From Caprimulgus europaeus (Eukaryota; Chordata; Aves; Caprimulgiformes; Caprimulgidae): a stretch of 64,000 nucleotides of DNA. The stretch spans positions 42,204,037 through 42,268,036 of the forward strand of contig OU015525.1 in the NCBI GenBank assembly GCA_907165065.1, read 5' to 3'. The translations under genes were made by a program, and so were the position numbers. The notes under the pieces were generated by a model. That model was not told the DNA's origin, searched no databases, and saw only the letters and a list, made by a program, of their open reading frames with translations. Numbering within the stretch: position 1 is the stretch's first letter; each line of letters begins with the position of its first letter. Shown in pieces: positions 47,401 through 57,065 of this stretch.

Positions 47401-50400
47401 ATACCTGCAATCCGGGCATGGCTTACTGTGGCACTCAGGGATTCCTCTGGCACTCAGAAATCCCTGAGAAATCTGAGATGAAAAAAACCCCACACCAAAA
47501 TTCCTCTTTCAATTGGACACAAGGTGAATTGGAAATAAAACAGGGTGTGATGGGAACACTGTGCTCAGGTGATCTCTACCACATGATGACCTCTAAGAGA
47601 AACCATAAATCAGAGCAACACTGCCTTTATTATGTCTTATCACTCCGGGGCTGGTGTTGCACAAAGGTGCTTCATTTTAGTTTTGTATTTTACTGGAAAC
47701 GATTTATTTTCATCAGTCTGGGTGTGCAAGACATATCATGGAGTAAAACTCAATTCCTCCTGACTCAGGAACACCCAAACTAGCTGCCTTTTTAAGAAGA
47801 TCTCCATGGTCTTCTAGGGAGAGACTGATTGGTTTTCCCCAGTATCTTTTCTCTAAACTGTTGATTTGTGCTGGTGGAACGATATCCTAAATGAATATAT
47901 TTGTAGATCTGAAGTTACCCATATCTTAAATTAGTTGATTTAGATTTAGGCTGAATGGGTTATTTATTAACCAGCATGACATTTTGTTCCACTTAATGAA
48001 AGTAATTTTATACTAATAAAAATGGTCTCTGTAATTCAGGCCAGTCTAGAATTGTTTAATTTCTGGAACTTGTGTAAAAACCGTTTATCTTTTGGTTTTT
48101 GTATTAATTTAATTCTTTCTGACAGCAATATCCTAATCAGCCCAGGATTTTGCATCTTTCCATTTCAAAGGTGCACAGCTAAAAAGGAAGTTTTAGGGCT
48201 ATTTCAAAGGTAAAATATGTAAATCACTAAATTGGAAAAACACATGATTGCAAATTAGTACAAATTATCTCTAAGGACCAGAAAATTTGCACACCATTAA
48301 TATGCAACTAATCCACCCATTAATGTGTAGTACATTATTATTTTGACAACTTTTACAGAAGAATGCCCTCTGATTGCTGTCTGCACAGCTATTAGTAGCT
48401 CACAGACAATGCGGAGCATTACAGCTAGTTATTCTCAGAACAGTGTTTCTGGATGCAAAAGAAAAATCTTTTATGAATTAAAAAAATATTATTATGCCAC
48501 GTAATTTAAGAACAGTTGAAAAAGAAAGACACTTTTTTTCTTGTTTCACAGAACAGTTGGGGTTGGAAGGGGCCTGTGCAGATAGTCTAGTCCAACCACC
48601 TGCTCTCAGGCTTCCTAGGACCACGCTGAGCAGGTTTTGAATACCTCTGAGGATGGAGACTTCACAACCTCTCTGGGCAACCTGTCTCACTGTTCAACCA
48701 CCCCCACAGTAAAAAATACCAACCTCTGCTGCCTGATAGAAAAATTCCTGCATAAGCCACATTCATCTGTTCTTACATTAATGTACAATGCTAAAGATTA
48801 AAGCATATTATTTTTTAAAGGAGTTCTATTGAATGGTTTGAGCTGCCTGGAGAATACTAGTATACTGAGAACATTTAGAGGAGACATGGGGAGAAGAAAA
48901 CTCCAAACCAAACATCAAAGGTCTCTGCAAGGCTGACCAAGGGTAGCAGGCAAGTAGTGCAGATGGGTCCTATCCACTGATATAAGCTAAGCCAGTGGCT
49001 TGTTGCATGGCTTTCAGTGCTAGGCCTGCTAAAGAGTGCCCCATGCACAGCACATTGTGCTCCTCTATGGCTCCCAGCAGGACTCACAGAGCTGAACTGG
49101 GCACCAGTGCCTGCTCCTTCACCCTACGTGGACAGAGCTAAACACGCCATCCAAAAAACACCAACACACTGCGTGGGGGGCTGCCTCACAGGGACAGAGG
49201 AAACTCCCAGTCACAGGAAACAGTATTTATGCTACTTCTTTCAAAGGAAGTTTGGGCCTGATTTGGCACTGTATGTGCCTCACCCTTCATTTGGGAGGCT
49301 GTGTTTGGTTTATGTGGAGGGGAGCATTTTTGATAGTGGGGAAAGGGGCTACCCTGTGAGAAGCTTTGCGAAGCTGCCCTGGCTCCAAGGCATACCCACT
49401 CCAGCCCAGGCTGAGCTAATTAGCAATAGAGAAACACCAGAAGGTAAATGAGGTCTCCTGCAGCCCATGAAAGTTCAACAGTGAAGAAGATACCCATGTG
49501 TAGACTATGGAGAACTCCATGCTGCAGCAGAAAACTGAGCCAGAGGGCAAGTGTGACTGAAATTGAGACCTTAGAGATGCTTAATGCCAGAGCAGGGGTG
49601 GACTCCCAGAGTGAGGGGGAGGAGGTGCGCTGGACCAGAGACCCGTCTGCAGCCTGTGGACATCCCCATGCTGGAGTCAGGAGCTGTGCCTGAAGAGGTC
49701 TGTGCCTCCATGGGAAGTTCGTGTTGGAACACTTTGTTCCTGGACTCTTTTTTTTGTAGCCCATGGGAAGGACTTCATGCTGGGAAGAGCGCCAATGGTG
49801 AACTGACTGCAACACCCATTCCCTGTCCCCTGTGCTGCTGCGGGAGGGAAGGCAGAGAAATTGGGAGCAAAGTAATTTGAGTGTGGGAAGAAGAAAGGGG
49901 TGGGGGAAGGTGTCTTAAGATGTGGTTGTTATGTCTTACTGTGTGACTGGGATGATTGGTAACAAATTAAATTTATTTTTCTTCCCCAAGTTGAGTCTAG
50001 TTTTGCCCATGACCATAACTGGTGAGTGAGCCGTCCCTGTCCTCATTCTAATCTGTGCCTCTTGTTGTGATTCCCTTCCCATACCACTGGGTGGGGGGAG
50101 TGAGTGCAGGACTGCATGGTCCTACCTGTGGGTGAAACCACCACAGAGGCACAGCTCCAGTTACTACCCAGCCCTCATCCACAGACCTACATGCCTGAAT
50201 GCTGCTGTTGGCATATTTGTTGGAGATACAGGACATATGGGCTCAGATCCTCCTTCCACTCTAAATTTGCAGGGGTTGACCTCCCAGGCTGGTGGCCTAG
50301 CTGCTGGAGGTGGTCTGTCAGCCTCAGTTTTCAGAAGTGCCCTCCCTGGCTTGGACCTGGCTAACTGGATGGAAGGGAAGGAGGACAACTTTCCAATCTA

Positions 50401-53400
50401 GCTGCAAGGGACCTTCCTGTGGATTTTGGTCTGGGCCTCACTGAATACCTGTTAAAAAGGAAAATTGAGGTATTTCTCAGTGAATCTCAGACCCTTGTGT
50501 GGTAAGAGCCTTAAACACAATAAAGCATCACCATTCCCTCTATACAAGGAAAAATAAATGATTCTTATACAACAAAGAATGCTTTCAACACAAGGGAAGG
50601 AAGAGACACCTGCTAACCTTCTCACAGACATTGCAGTAAGCAGTTAGATTATTCATCTGGATTGTGTGGGTTCAAGTCACCTCAGGGGAAGGTTTTAAAC
50701 CCAAACATCCCATAACTGGGACAACAGCAGTAAGTGCTGGACTGTAAAATGAGAAAGCACTCCTCTGTCCTGCCTCAGGACAGGGAGGTGTGGTTTTCAG
50801 GTGTGCATCTGGGTCCGTGATTCACAAATGAAAGGAGAGGCCTATCTCTAATGTCATTTGTTGTTTCTGCTGATGACCACCTTTCTAGAATGGTGGCTTT
50901 TATGAATCCTATCCCTATGTACTCAGTTCTGCTCATACATATGCTAACACCTTGTCCCCAGCTCAGGCACGTGGGCTCTAGGGGACACCAGTGCACCTAA
51001 ATGCAGCAGACAGTGATGCTGGTCACTGGGGTGGCCATGGCCTTTTGTGGATCGTGCTGGTTTTAGCTATGAGAATAATTATTTAACAGCTATTAACGTT
51101 TACTTTGGATTCCAGTCCTATACTTTTTACTTCCAACTTACTGGCTTGTTTTACTTCCCTCACCCAATACAAAAAACTGTAGGCGCTTCACCTGACCAGC
51201 AGATTTGTGCCCTGATGAACATAAATTGTCCAAAGATTAAATGTCTATACCATCGTTACAAGTACTATAGTTAAGCTAACAGATCTCCCACTTCTGATGA
51301 CTAGATGAAAGGGAGGACTCTGACTCCCTCAAATGACCAGTACAGTCTTTTTCACAGCATGGATGATGTGACCCTAATAAGTGCTATAAGCCTGGGTACG
51401 GAGTAACCCTGAAACACTGCCTCCCGTGCCCCAGGAGTGCTTTGTGACTTCTGAAAGCAGCAATTAATGAAACAAACTTTTCCTTGGAGAAATTCTCTTG
51501 CAAACAAGAGAAGCTACTTCTGGTTCCCACCTGACCCCTCGTGCAGGGTTGGGAGCTGACAGGCCTTAATCCTCCTACTAGGTCTGCTGATGAGACTTGC
51601 CCCAGTATTTTGCTGGACACTGCAGGTCTCAAAAAGATTGATACTTTAGAATTGATACAATCTGTAAAAATATGCAGGATTAGCTGTTTTTTAACTAGTA
51701 AAAACACTTCAGGGACAAGATAAACCCTTGTTATAAAGGCTATGTGTCAGAAAAACAAAACTAACCAGCACAGAAGACCATTGAGAGATAATGTTCTCCA
51801 GCCTGTCCTAGAAATAATTTTCCCTACCTTTAAAACCATCTGCATATGATTTTACCTCATTATCTTAATCTAGAACTATTCATCAAAATACCCACTCTTT
51901 TTCCTACCTAAAGTATACTTTTAGATATATCAAGTAAGTTGTCAGTAATACCAGATGCTCATAATTTGGTGGTCCTAAATACCATGTAACACTCCTATTT
52001 GTTTCCCAGATTGCTGTCTCCCTTTGAAACATTGTTTCTGGATGAAACAGTGCATCAACCGTGTCTCAGATTTTACATCTGCCATGCAAGAAGAACTGTT
52101 TTGGCTGCCAAGTGATTCAACCCACAGCCACACAGTTTGTATCCCCCGCCCATCTCAAACATAAGAATTAGATGAAATATGACTATTAAAAGTATGTTTC
52201 AGCCTATTTAACTAAGCACAACACCTGTTCAAAAGAACAGAAAGAATGTGTTTTTGGTATAAGTTACTGCTTGGTTTGTTCCTAACACTCTATGACACAA
52301 TCACAAGCTTTAAGACATACAAATGCTACCATGACTAAGTATGAAAAACAGACTTCACTGAATAAATACTCCTGTCATGAAAATGTACTTGGGAGAGATT
52401 ATATTGACAGCAGAGGGTGACTGTATTTACTAATATCAGGACTCTTCCTACTCTTGTAAAAGATAAAGACAGTATCTGACTCCAGAAGGACTGTTAACAA
52501 GAATAGTAATTAATGACTGACAGCACTCATCACCTGAAGACACTAGAGTATTTGGCAGAGCAGTGCAATCATTCAACTGGCATGCTGTCCTTTGTAAATA
52601 ACATCTTTTATGATTTTTGACCTTTCTGGAGTTGCTTGTGAATGGATCCTTATTTTATCAAACAAATCATGAACCACAGCAGTTGCCAAATAATTTAGAT
52701 GAGCTATGCATCGTCATGGTTGACTTCCACATTACATGCAGTTCATGGAAAAATGTTTGACATTTCCAAACCCAAAGGATTTCTGCAGAGCTGAGATTAG
52801 CTAGATGAAGGAAAAAGGATGCCATGCTTCCCCTGAGCTGCTCCTCCAGACACAGTGTGCTTGTGGCCATTTCAGTTTCTGCCTGGTCTCCCACAGAGAA
52901 CTCAAATGGGTAGGCTATGGCAAGCAGAGAGGCAATGCTGGTATAACCAGGGTCTCACTAACCCTCAGGTTGATGCTAAAGGAAGCTTATCAGCTGCTTT
53001 TTGCCTCTCCTTGGCACACACTTTCTCACTTCACACTATGCTTTTCTTCACCTCTTTGCTCCACACCTTGGGACAGAAAAGACAGAGGAAAGAAAGCCCT
53101 TACAGGGCAAATCTCAACAGGAGCTGGGAAGGATTCTGCTTGCCAGGGAGCAGCAAGAACAGGGCTGCTCCCTCAGGGAAGGTGAACTGGAAGCCACAGT
53201 ACTTGAGCAAGCAAACAGGATAGAAACAGTGATAACTCAAGCAAGATCCAGGCCATAAGGCAGCATCACAGCAAGGTGGAAGTCAACCCTCCAGATCAGG
53301 TCCCAAAGTCACCAGACAAGCCCACACTGACAAGAAACAACCAAAATCAAGCCAGGAAGTCAACCCAGGGTGGTCTCAACCAGATAGCTCCATCACCAAA

Positions 53401-56400
53401 TGGGACACAGCTGTCCCTCGGCTGAAGACCAGCTCTCCTTCAGCACAGCTCAGGCAGGGAACAGGCTGCCAGGGCTGAACTCAAATAGAGCTGCTGAGTC
53501 CATGGTGAGGGTGGAGGCCCCAGGTGAGGCTGGTCAGGGCCATCATTGCTTATTAGTGCCCTCAGAGCCCTGACACTGATGTCTGTGCTTGCCCAGTTAC
53601 CTATTGTCTGTAGGAGTATTATTCATGTAAAACTAACCAATTCTGGAGCCTGTGTGCTTAGAAATCATAATTATGTTATAGAAGTGAAATGGGTCTTATT
53701 CAGATGTAACCTGGATGTGAACTAAAATGTGGCATCTTTGTGGAGAACATTCTTATCCTGAGGAAATGATGACAATGGCTCCATGTAACAGGACTTTGGC
53801 CAGATTTTGTCATTAGGGAAAATATTGTGATCTGTTTGCTACCTGTCACTATCTCCCTGTACAGTGTAACGTTTCTGAGGTGTTCATTTTGTTAATTGGC
53901 AAAAAGCACACTGGGAGCATATGAGAATGGGTCTGTTAGCTCTGGGTTAAGTCCTTGCATCTTTGTGTTAAGACTCACAAAAAGTTTATTCACTTTTGCT
54001 TTTTATCACATTCATAAATCAAGATGCAAGCATGTCAGAGGGAAAGGCTTTTTTAAGCAATATAAATGGAAATCAGAAATAAACAACTCACTGAGTTAAT
54101 TTAAATGTCACGAGGAGATTTTAAAAGGCCTTTAAATTCTGCCTACCACTTTTCAAAAACATTTCTTTTGTAATTCAGTTTCTCTTTGAAAGCATGTTCA
54201 AGAATAAATAAACCAAATTCAGGTGTTCTGTTAAAAGATTTGTTTGGGGTTTTTTAAATCAAAATTTATTTGATATTTCAACTTTCTCATGTTGAATTAG
54301 ATGGCAACTTGGTCTCAGAAGCAGCCACCACTCACATTCTGAAGCATCAAATTCAAAAACTCACCTAAGGCAGAAGGGAACATGGGTGTTAATGAGGACT
54401 GGGGAATCAGTCTGATCAAAGTTCCTGTCAGTCAAGCAAATTGATGGGTCTAAGGACATAGTTTATCTATGGCAATCAGTGCCACATATAGAGACATTGT
54501 ACCAGAAATAATCTGAACTTTCTGCAGTCTTCAATATCACCAGAAGAAAAAAAAAAAGTCCTAATATTATCTTGTCTGTTCTGGGAGTGTAAGTGACAAA
54601 CTTGTTTTGAACCTTACAAACTTCAAGTTTATTTCCTAAGTCCTAGGAAATCATGTAAACCTTCTGTGCCTTGATTCCCTTTCACTAAAAAAGAAAGGTA
54701 TTTCTTTCCTACATGAAGTAAAGATTACAGTTTATTTTAGTTCCCGAGCTTTACAGCTGCAGACATTTCTACATGGGTAAGTTTTCTAACTTCCTATCAC
54801 TACACAGTCCTTGTAGACTCATTAACTACTAGTAATAACATTGCTTACATTACATGCGTGAAAGGAGCATTTGCTGATATGGTTTATGAAGTTCTGGAGA
54901 CGTGTTCCCCCAGAGAGTATAGCCTCATACAAGAGCTTCCACGTGACAACAATTTAACCTCAGCTGAGCTTAAGAAGTGGTTACAGAGCATCTCCTGGGC
55001 TGTCCCTGCAGGCTGTCCACCTTGCTACCAGAGATAAGAGTCACACTGTTGGAGCTGCAGCATTTAGAAACATAAGCACAGAACAAAATTAATGGTATAG
55101 ATATGGTATAGTGGGAGAAGGGAAGCTGGCAGCGCTGGTGTTTAAGGAACTGTGGACAGAAAGCAGCCCTGAACCTTGCAGTGTTATTTAGGTCCCTCAG
55201 CAGACAGATCCTTTCACAGAGCAGAGAAATAATATGTTGTCCTCTGTGAAGTTCCTGACTCAGTCCTGTGCACCATGTTCTCAAAGACTTGTCAACAAAC
55301 TATGACTTCAGGTGAGAGCTGTAAAAACGATCATCAAGCTGAAAGGAATGATTCATCTGGGATGAATAGTAGGATGGCTAAATGAGAAATGACTGGGGAC
55401 ATGAGCTGTGAAGAACTCAGTATACGGGTTTCAGAAGGTATGACAACCAAGGGTTAAATTCAGGAGCCATTGTGCCTGTGACAAAACCCCCTCTGCCTTC
55501 AAGAGGGACAAGAATTGTCCACTCATGTGCTAAATGGACAGATAATGAGACAGAATTACATGAAATTCTGAAAGGAGTGTATTTGGTTCATTATCAGAAA
55601 CAGTCTCCTGATAGTGGCAAAGAAGGCTGAGTATTTCCTCCCAGCAAAAATAATTTAGGATTTTTGATGACTGTATTTCTGTAATTCAGTGAAATGGTCT
55701 CCTGGAAATGGATGTGCACTGGCCAAGGAGATGGGATGGAAAAACCAGTTCTTGCTTTAACTTCGATGTTGGTAGGGCAGATGTGGAATGGGGAACAGCT
55801 TCTTCCCCCATCTTGCCTTTCACCAACTCTGTCAACAACCTTGACTGGCTGCCTTAGTCTCTCTTCACTCTGGTGCTAAGTTAGTCTGAAAAAACCCTAA
55901 ACTTTTTGCTTCCAAGAGTGTGTGACTTTGCTGTCACAGTCTCTTCCCTATCATGCACCAGGGTGCACCGCTTTTGCATCAAGGTTTTAATAAGATATGG
56001 TTTCTTGCACTTGTCTCTCTTGCTCTGTTGAGCTGCATAGGAGCGTGCTGCTCACCATAAATAACTTTGGTTCACCCCTCTGGCAGCTTTTAGGCTTCTG
56101 ACAAAATCTAGAGGATAGATGACTATTGCTTTTAATTAAAAAAAATGGTTCAGCTCTACAGGTTCACTAGATTTACTGTAACACCCTAATAGATTTTAGT
56201 ATTATGCTGTGTTTGATTTCTTTGGGATATCTTCTTTTGTTAACTACCAATAAAAGTAATTTGAGGTAGCATCAGTAAAAAATGCAGACCTCTTCAGCGT
56301 CTAAACACCATGAAGCAATGTGTTTTCCCTCACCCTTTCAACCACCCATTAGCTTCACAAAGTGAATAATTTTTATGAGTTAAATGGGTATGTTTAATAT

Positions 56401-56773
56401 GTTGTTTGAAAGCAGACACTTAGCAGGAAATGCAGATCACCACCTCCTTTGTCACTGTGGTTGCAATACACCGAGGAACAGAGAGCAGAGGATGATCCTC
56501 AGGAGTAAAAGAAAACTACATGAATACCGATGTCTTGGTGACAAATAGTCTATGGCTGTTGTACATGACAGGAACACTTTCTGCTTATTTCCAGATACAC
56601 CATTTTCCCCTTCCTTCAGGACATTTGGATAACCCTGGATTTTGTCTTACCTTGAAAATCTTCTGTGCTGCTTTAATATCCTCTTGATTTTCATTTTGGA
56701 GGGTCTCCTTTGCTTGACAGTTGTCTGCATGGTACCTGTGAGTCCTGAAGTAGAGCAAAAGTTGCCTCCACAT
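17250..56773 (-). CDS. RGS20: RGS20 (RGSZ1/RET-RGS), regulator of G-protein signalling 20, with alternative N-termini
   Basis: RGS20 accelerates GTP hydrolysis by inhibitory G-alpha subunits, notably G-alpha-z, at membranes. It belongs to the RZ subfamily with RGS17 and RGS19, marked by a palmitoylated cysteine string before the RGS domain. Shared coding exons (transcription order) are 24049-23901, 19818-19732, 18895-18661 and 17438-17250. From the Met at 24046 they join in phase to 218 residues: cysteine string about 37-49, RGS domain about 90-207, C-terminus SEKSIEA. Long form: 56773-56651 + 38018-37638 + shared exons, about 387 residues. Short form: 36460-36368 + shared exons, about 250 residues. 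These sizes resemble the remembered human isoforms (388, 241 and 217). All introns used are GT-AG. The shared exons are very secure; the alternative 5' exons are inferred from similarity, splice signals and phase. Confidence 0.95.
17439..18660 (-). other. RGS20 intron between the two RGS-domain exons
   Basis: GT-AG intron of 1222 bases on the minus strand. Its donor is GAG|GTATAC. No additional gene or known repeat was recognised. Confidence 0.85.
18661..18895 (-). CDS. RGS20: RGS20 exon: N-terminal half of RGS domain
   Basis: Seventy-eight codons after one base completing a split Ser. They begin PAPTLEEVNAWAQSFDKLMF and include FREFLRTEFSEENMLFWMAC, the diagnostic core of the RZ-subfamily RGS domain with the EEN G-alpha contact. 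The exon ends YISILSPKE. The acceptor is tcctcaag. An open frame extends further 5' with an ATG, but that part is intron pyrimidine tract read as a Ser/Pro string. Confidence 0.97.
18896..19731 (-). other. RGS20 intron
   Basis: GT-AG intron of 836 bases. Overlapping plus-strand open frames at 18929-19256 have no recognisable domain. Confidence 0.85.
19732..19818 (-). CDS. RGS20: RGS20 exon: linker between cysteine string and RGS domain
   Basis: An 87-base exon with no open frame of its own long enough to stand out. Acceptor ccttgcag and donor AAG|GTATAG bound T + 28 codons + AG. It reads CLTVRNQDEERAKKTSHELQ and then AEGIPNCEES once joined to its neighbours. Human has LTVRNQEDQRPTIASHELRA in the same place. 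The phases (2 then 2) match both flanking exons. Confidence 0.94.
19819..23900 (-). other. RGS20 intron with CR1 fragment
   Basis: GT-AG intron of about 4.1 kb. It contains a short CR1 3' piece at about 20063-20120 and T/G-rich low-complexity DNA near 20265-20345. Nothing else was recognised. Confidence 0.85.
20063..20120 (-). mobile_element. CR1 LINE 3'-end fragment
   Basis: On + it reads TCATAGAATATCTTGAGTTG followed by GAAGGGACC...GATCATTGAGTCCAA, the reverse complement of the well-known CR1 3' terminus. Only about 60 bases remain. It lacks coding capacity and is diverged. Confidence 0.75.
23901..24049 (-). CDS. RGS20: RGS20 shared exon: MGSERM start and cysteine string
   Basis: Acceptor ctgtcttgcag is followed by CCC ATG. 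From the ATG at 24046 the exon encodes MGSERMEMRKRQM, a variable Thr/Gly/Ala stretch, then SNACCFCWCCCCSCS, ending in the first two bases of another Cys codon before donor GTAACC. With the next exon the string holds nine cysteines in 13 residues, the palmitoylation motif of the RZ subfamily. The internal Met begins the 217-residue human RGSZ1 form. Longer forms enter through the in-frame Pro codon at the exon start. Confidence 0.96.
34164..34356. promoter_or_regulatory. Cluster of four TGACTCA (AP-1/MAF-type) sites
   Basis: Exact TGACTCA occurs at 34176-34182, 34247-34253, 34281-34287 and 34350-34356. Three TGTACT words (34164, 34262, 34318) lie between or before them, and CTGACTCATATC-like context is shared by two sites. 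By chance one such heptamer is expected per several kilobases. It lies in RGS20 intron about 1.4-2 kb downstream of the CpG island. A role as an enhancer is inference. Confidence 0.45.
35165..35228. repeat. Short tandem repeat, three units of 20-24 bp
   Basis: The units start at 35165 (24 bp), 35189 (20 bp) and 35209 (20 bp). Each begins ACTCCTRATTTTAACMYGA. The first carries four extra bases. It sits about 500 bp outside the CpG island. Confidence 0.85.
36368..36460 (-). CDS. RGS20: RGS20 alternative first coding exon (short isoform)
   Basis: From an ATG at 36460 the frame reads MRGAGETPSPGAQPVDTGGE and 11 more residues, to a perfect donor ACC|GTAAGTA at 36367. It ends in phase 0, which fits the shared exon starting CCC ATG at 24049. 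The remembered human 241-residue isoform starts MRTADGGEPAGASSPAGRVD, of similar length and composition, before the same MGSERM. The resulting protein would have about 250 residues. Low complexity weakens the similarity argument; donor quality and phase strengthen it. Confidence 0.6.
37638..38018 (-). CDS. RGS20: RGS20 long-isoform second exon (Pro/Leu/Ala-rich)
   Basis: Acceptor cacgccgcag, preceded by a long pyrimidine stretch, opens 127 codons ending at donor GCT|GTGAGT, phase 0 on both sides. It begins PPRPAGLLAPLSALLSSPFL, resembling the human long-isoform segment LFGLLSSPLSSLARFFSHLL. That region was proposed as a membrane segment in bovine RET-RGS1. A Pro-Ala repeat (PAPAPAPAP) follows. 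With the 41-codon distal exon and the shared exons the protein has about 387 residues. Alternatively this exon could be used as a first exon from a CpG-island start. Confidence 0.65.
37750..37771 (+). other. G-quadruplex-capable motif inside RGS20 coding exon
   Basis: Four G runs (GGGG, GGGG, GGGGG, GGGG) are separated by loops of 2, 1 and 2 bases on the + strand. This is opposite the strand encoding the Pro-Ala repeat. It meets the usual G3+ N1-7 definition; formation is not shown. Confidence 0.7.
38474..38530. repeat. Purine-rich GGAGC/GGRCGG degenerate tandem repeat
   Basis: A run of variants of GGAGC, GGAAC and GGGGCGG on + (for example GCGGAGCGGAGCGGAACGGG) at the right edge of the CpG island. 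It contains several GC-box-like words. It could be part of a promoter or simple GC-rich drift. Confidence 0.6.
44280..44317 (+). repeat. A-rich tract
   Basis: About 38 bases of almost pure A with occasional G. No retrocopied gene was recognised upstream, so it is listed as simple repeat. Confidence 0.8.
45195..45216. promoter_or_regulatory. Tandem TGACTCA pair
   Basis: TGACTCA at 45195-45201 and again at 45210-45216, each inside GTGTGACTCAC or CTGTGACTCAC, so a 15-base unit is repeated. AP-1/MAF factors bind this heptamer; use here is inference. Confidence 0.35.
48549..48775 (-). mobile_element. CR1 LINE 3'-end fragment
   Basis: On + it starts ACAGAACAGTTGGGGTTGGA and continues through GTCTAGTCCAACCACCTGCT, GAGACTTCACAACCTCTCTG and CAACCTCTGCTGCC. 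This is the reverse complement of the familiar CR1 tail, so the element points left. About 230 bases remain, covering the last codons and 3' tail region. It is diverged and clearly inactive. Confidence 0.85.
49440..50150 (+). mobile_element. Fossil avian retrovirus-like (LTR-type) repeat, degraded
   Basis: The stretch AAATTAAATTTATTTTTCTT then CCCCAAGTTGAGTCTAGTTT and TGCCCATGACC...GGTGAGTG (about 49969-50029) is recognised as part of a common bird endogenous-retrovirus-like repeat. Diverged copies of a CCCATGGGAAGGACT-like word upstream and the AACCACCACAG end near 50147 also fit that family. It is broken, carries no credible viral gene, and its heavy divergence suggests an old insertion. 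Family name and exact ends are uncertain. Confidence 0.45.
56651..56773 (-). CDS. RGS20: RGS20 distal first coding exon (long, RET-RGS-like isoform)
   Basis: Forty-one codons from an ATG at 56773 to donor AAG|GTAAGA, phase 0. It reads MWRQLLLYFRTHRYHADNCQ and ends QEDIKAAQKIFK. The human 388-residue isoform has IWTQFLPLFRAQRYNTDIHQ and a comparable acidic tail at this point. An in-frame stop lies 14 codons upstream of the ATG, so the human extra N-terminal residues (MPQLSQDNQE...) are absent unless an unseen upstream exon exists. This exon lies 18.6 kb from the next one, implying its own promoter. Confidence 0.75.
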
Positions 56774-56984
56774 TGAGAAAGAAAAAGGCTGTTCTTGAAT
56801 CCAATTTTACAGTGACCTTTCTTGGAAAAGCACCACTTTAACGATGAAACAAAACCAAATCCCAGACATTGGGCTGAATGACAACAACATAGATGTGGCT
56901 CGTCCTTACACTGATGGGCAAATGTCAGGGCCTCTTGCAGCTTGTCAGTTCTTCCTGTAGCCTCCACAGTTCTGGAAGCGAACA

Positions 56985-57065
56985 GGATTATCTGTCCTCA
57001 GATATCTGAGGTGCCTCATCCCCTCAGCATCGTGCCAGCTTAGAGATTAGATTTACGACTTTATA
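56985..57065 (-). promoter_or_regulatory. RGS20: Possible promoter of long RGS20 isoform
   Basis: On the minus strand a TATAAA word lies at 57065-57060, about 290 bases upstream of the distal ATG. TAATCC (56990-56985) and TAATCT (about 57050-57045) fit the CRX/OTX photoreceptor homeodomain site. The region is not CpG-rich, unlike the other RGS20 promoter region. The RET-RGS1 form was described from retina, so the idea is plausible, but these short words are common by chance. Confidence 0.25.

Larger units (their letters stand above)
38019..56650 (-). other. First intron of long RGS20 isoform (18.6 kb)
   Basis: Beyond the CpG island this is AT-rich noncoding DNA. It holds a CR1 fragment at 48549-48775, a fossil retrovirus-like repeat at about 49440-50150, an A-rich tract at 44280-44317, and paired TGACTCA sites at 45195-45216. 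The longest open frames (172 residues at 47265, 155 residues on minus at 44786) have no recognisable domain and no sign of selection can be judged by eye. No other gene was identified. Confidence 0.75.

Noticed and set aside
47265-47783. 172-residue plus-strand open frame
   Set aside because: The longest frame in the AT-rich part, but it has no recognisable domain, sits inside an intron, and has no clear splice or promoter context. A conservation test would be needed to revive it.
50640-50700. tRNA-like GGGTTCAAGTC word suggesting a tRNA or tRNA-derived SINE
   Set aside because: No matching acceptor, D or anticodon stems were found around it, and no A box at the right distance.
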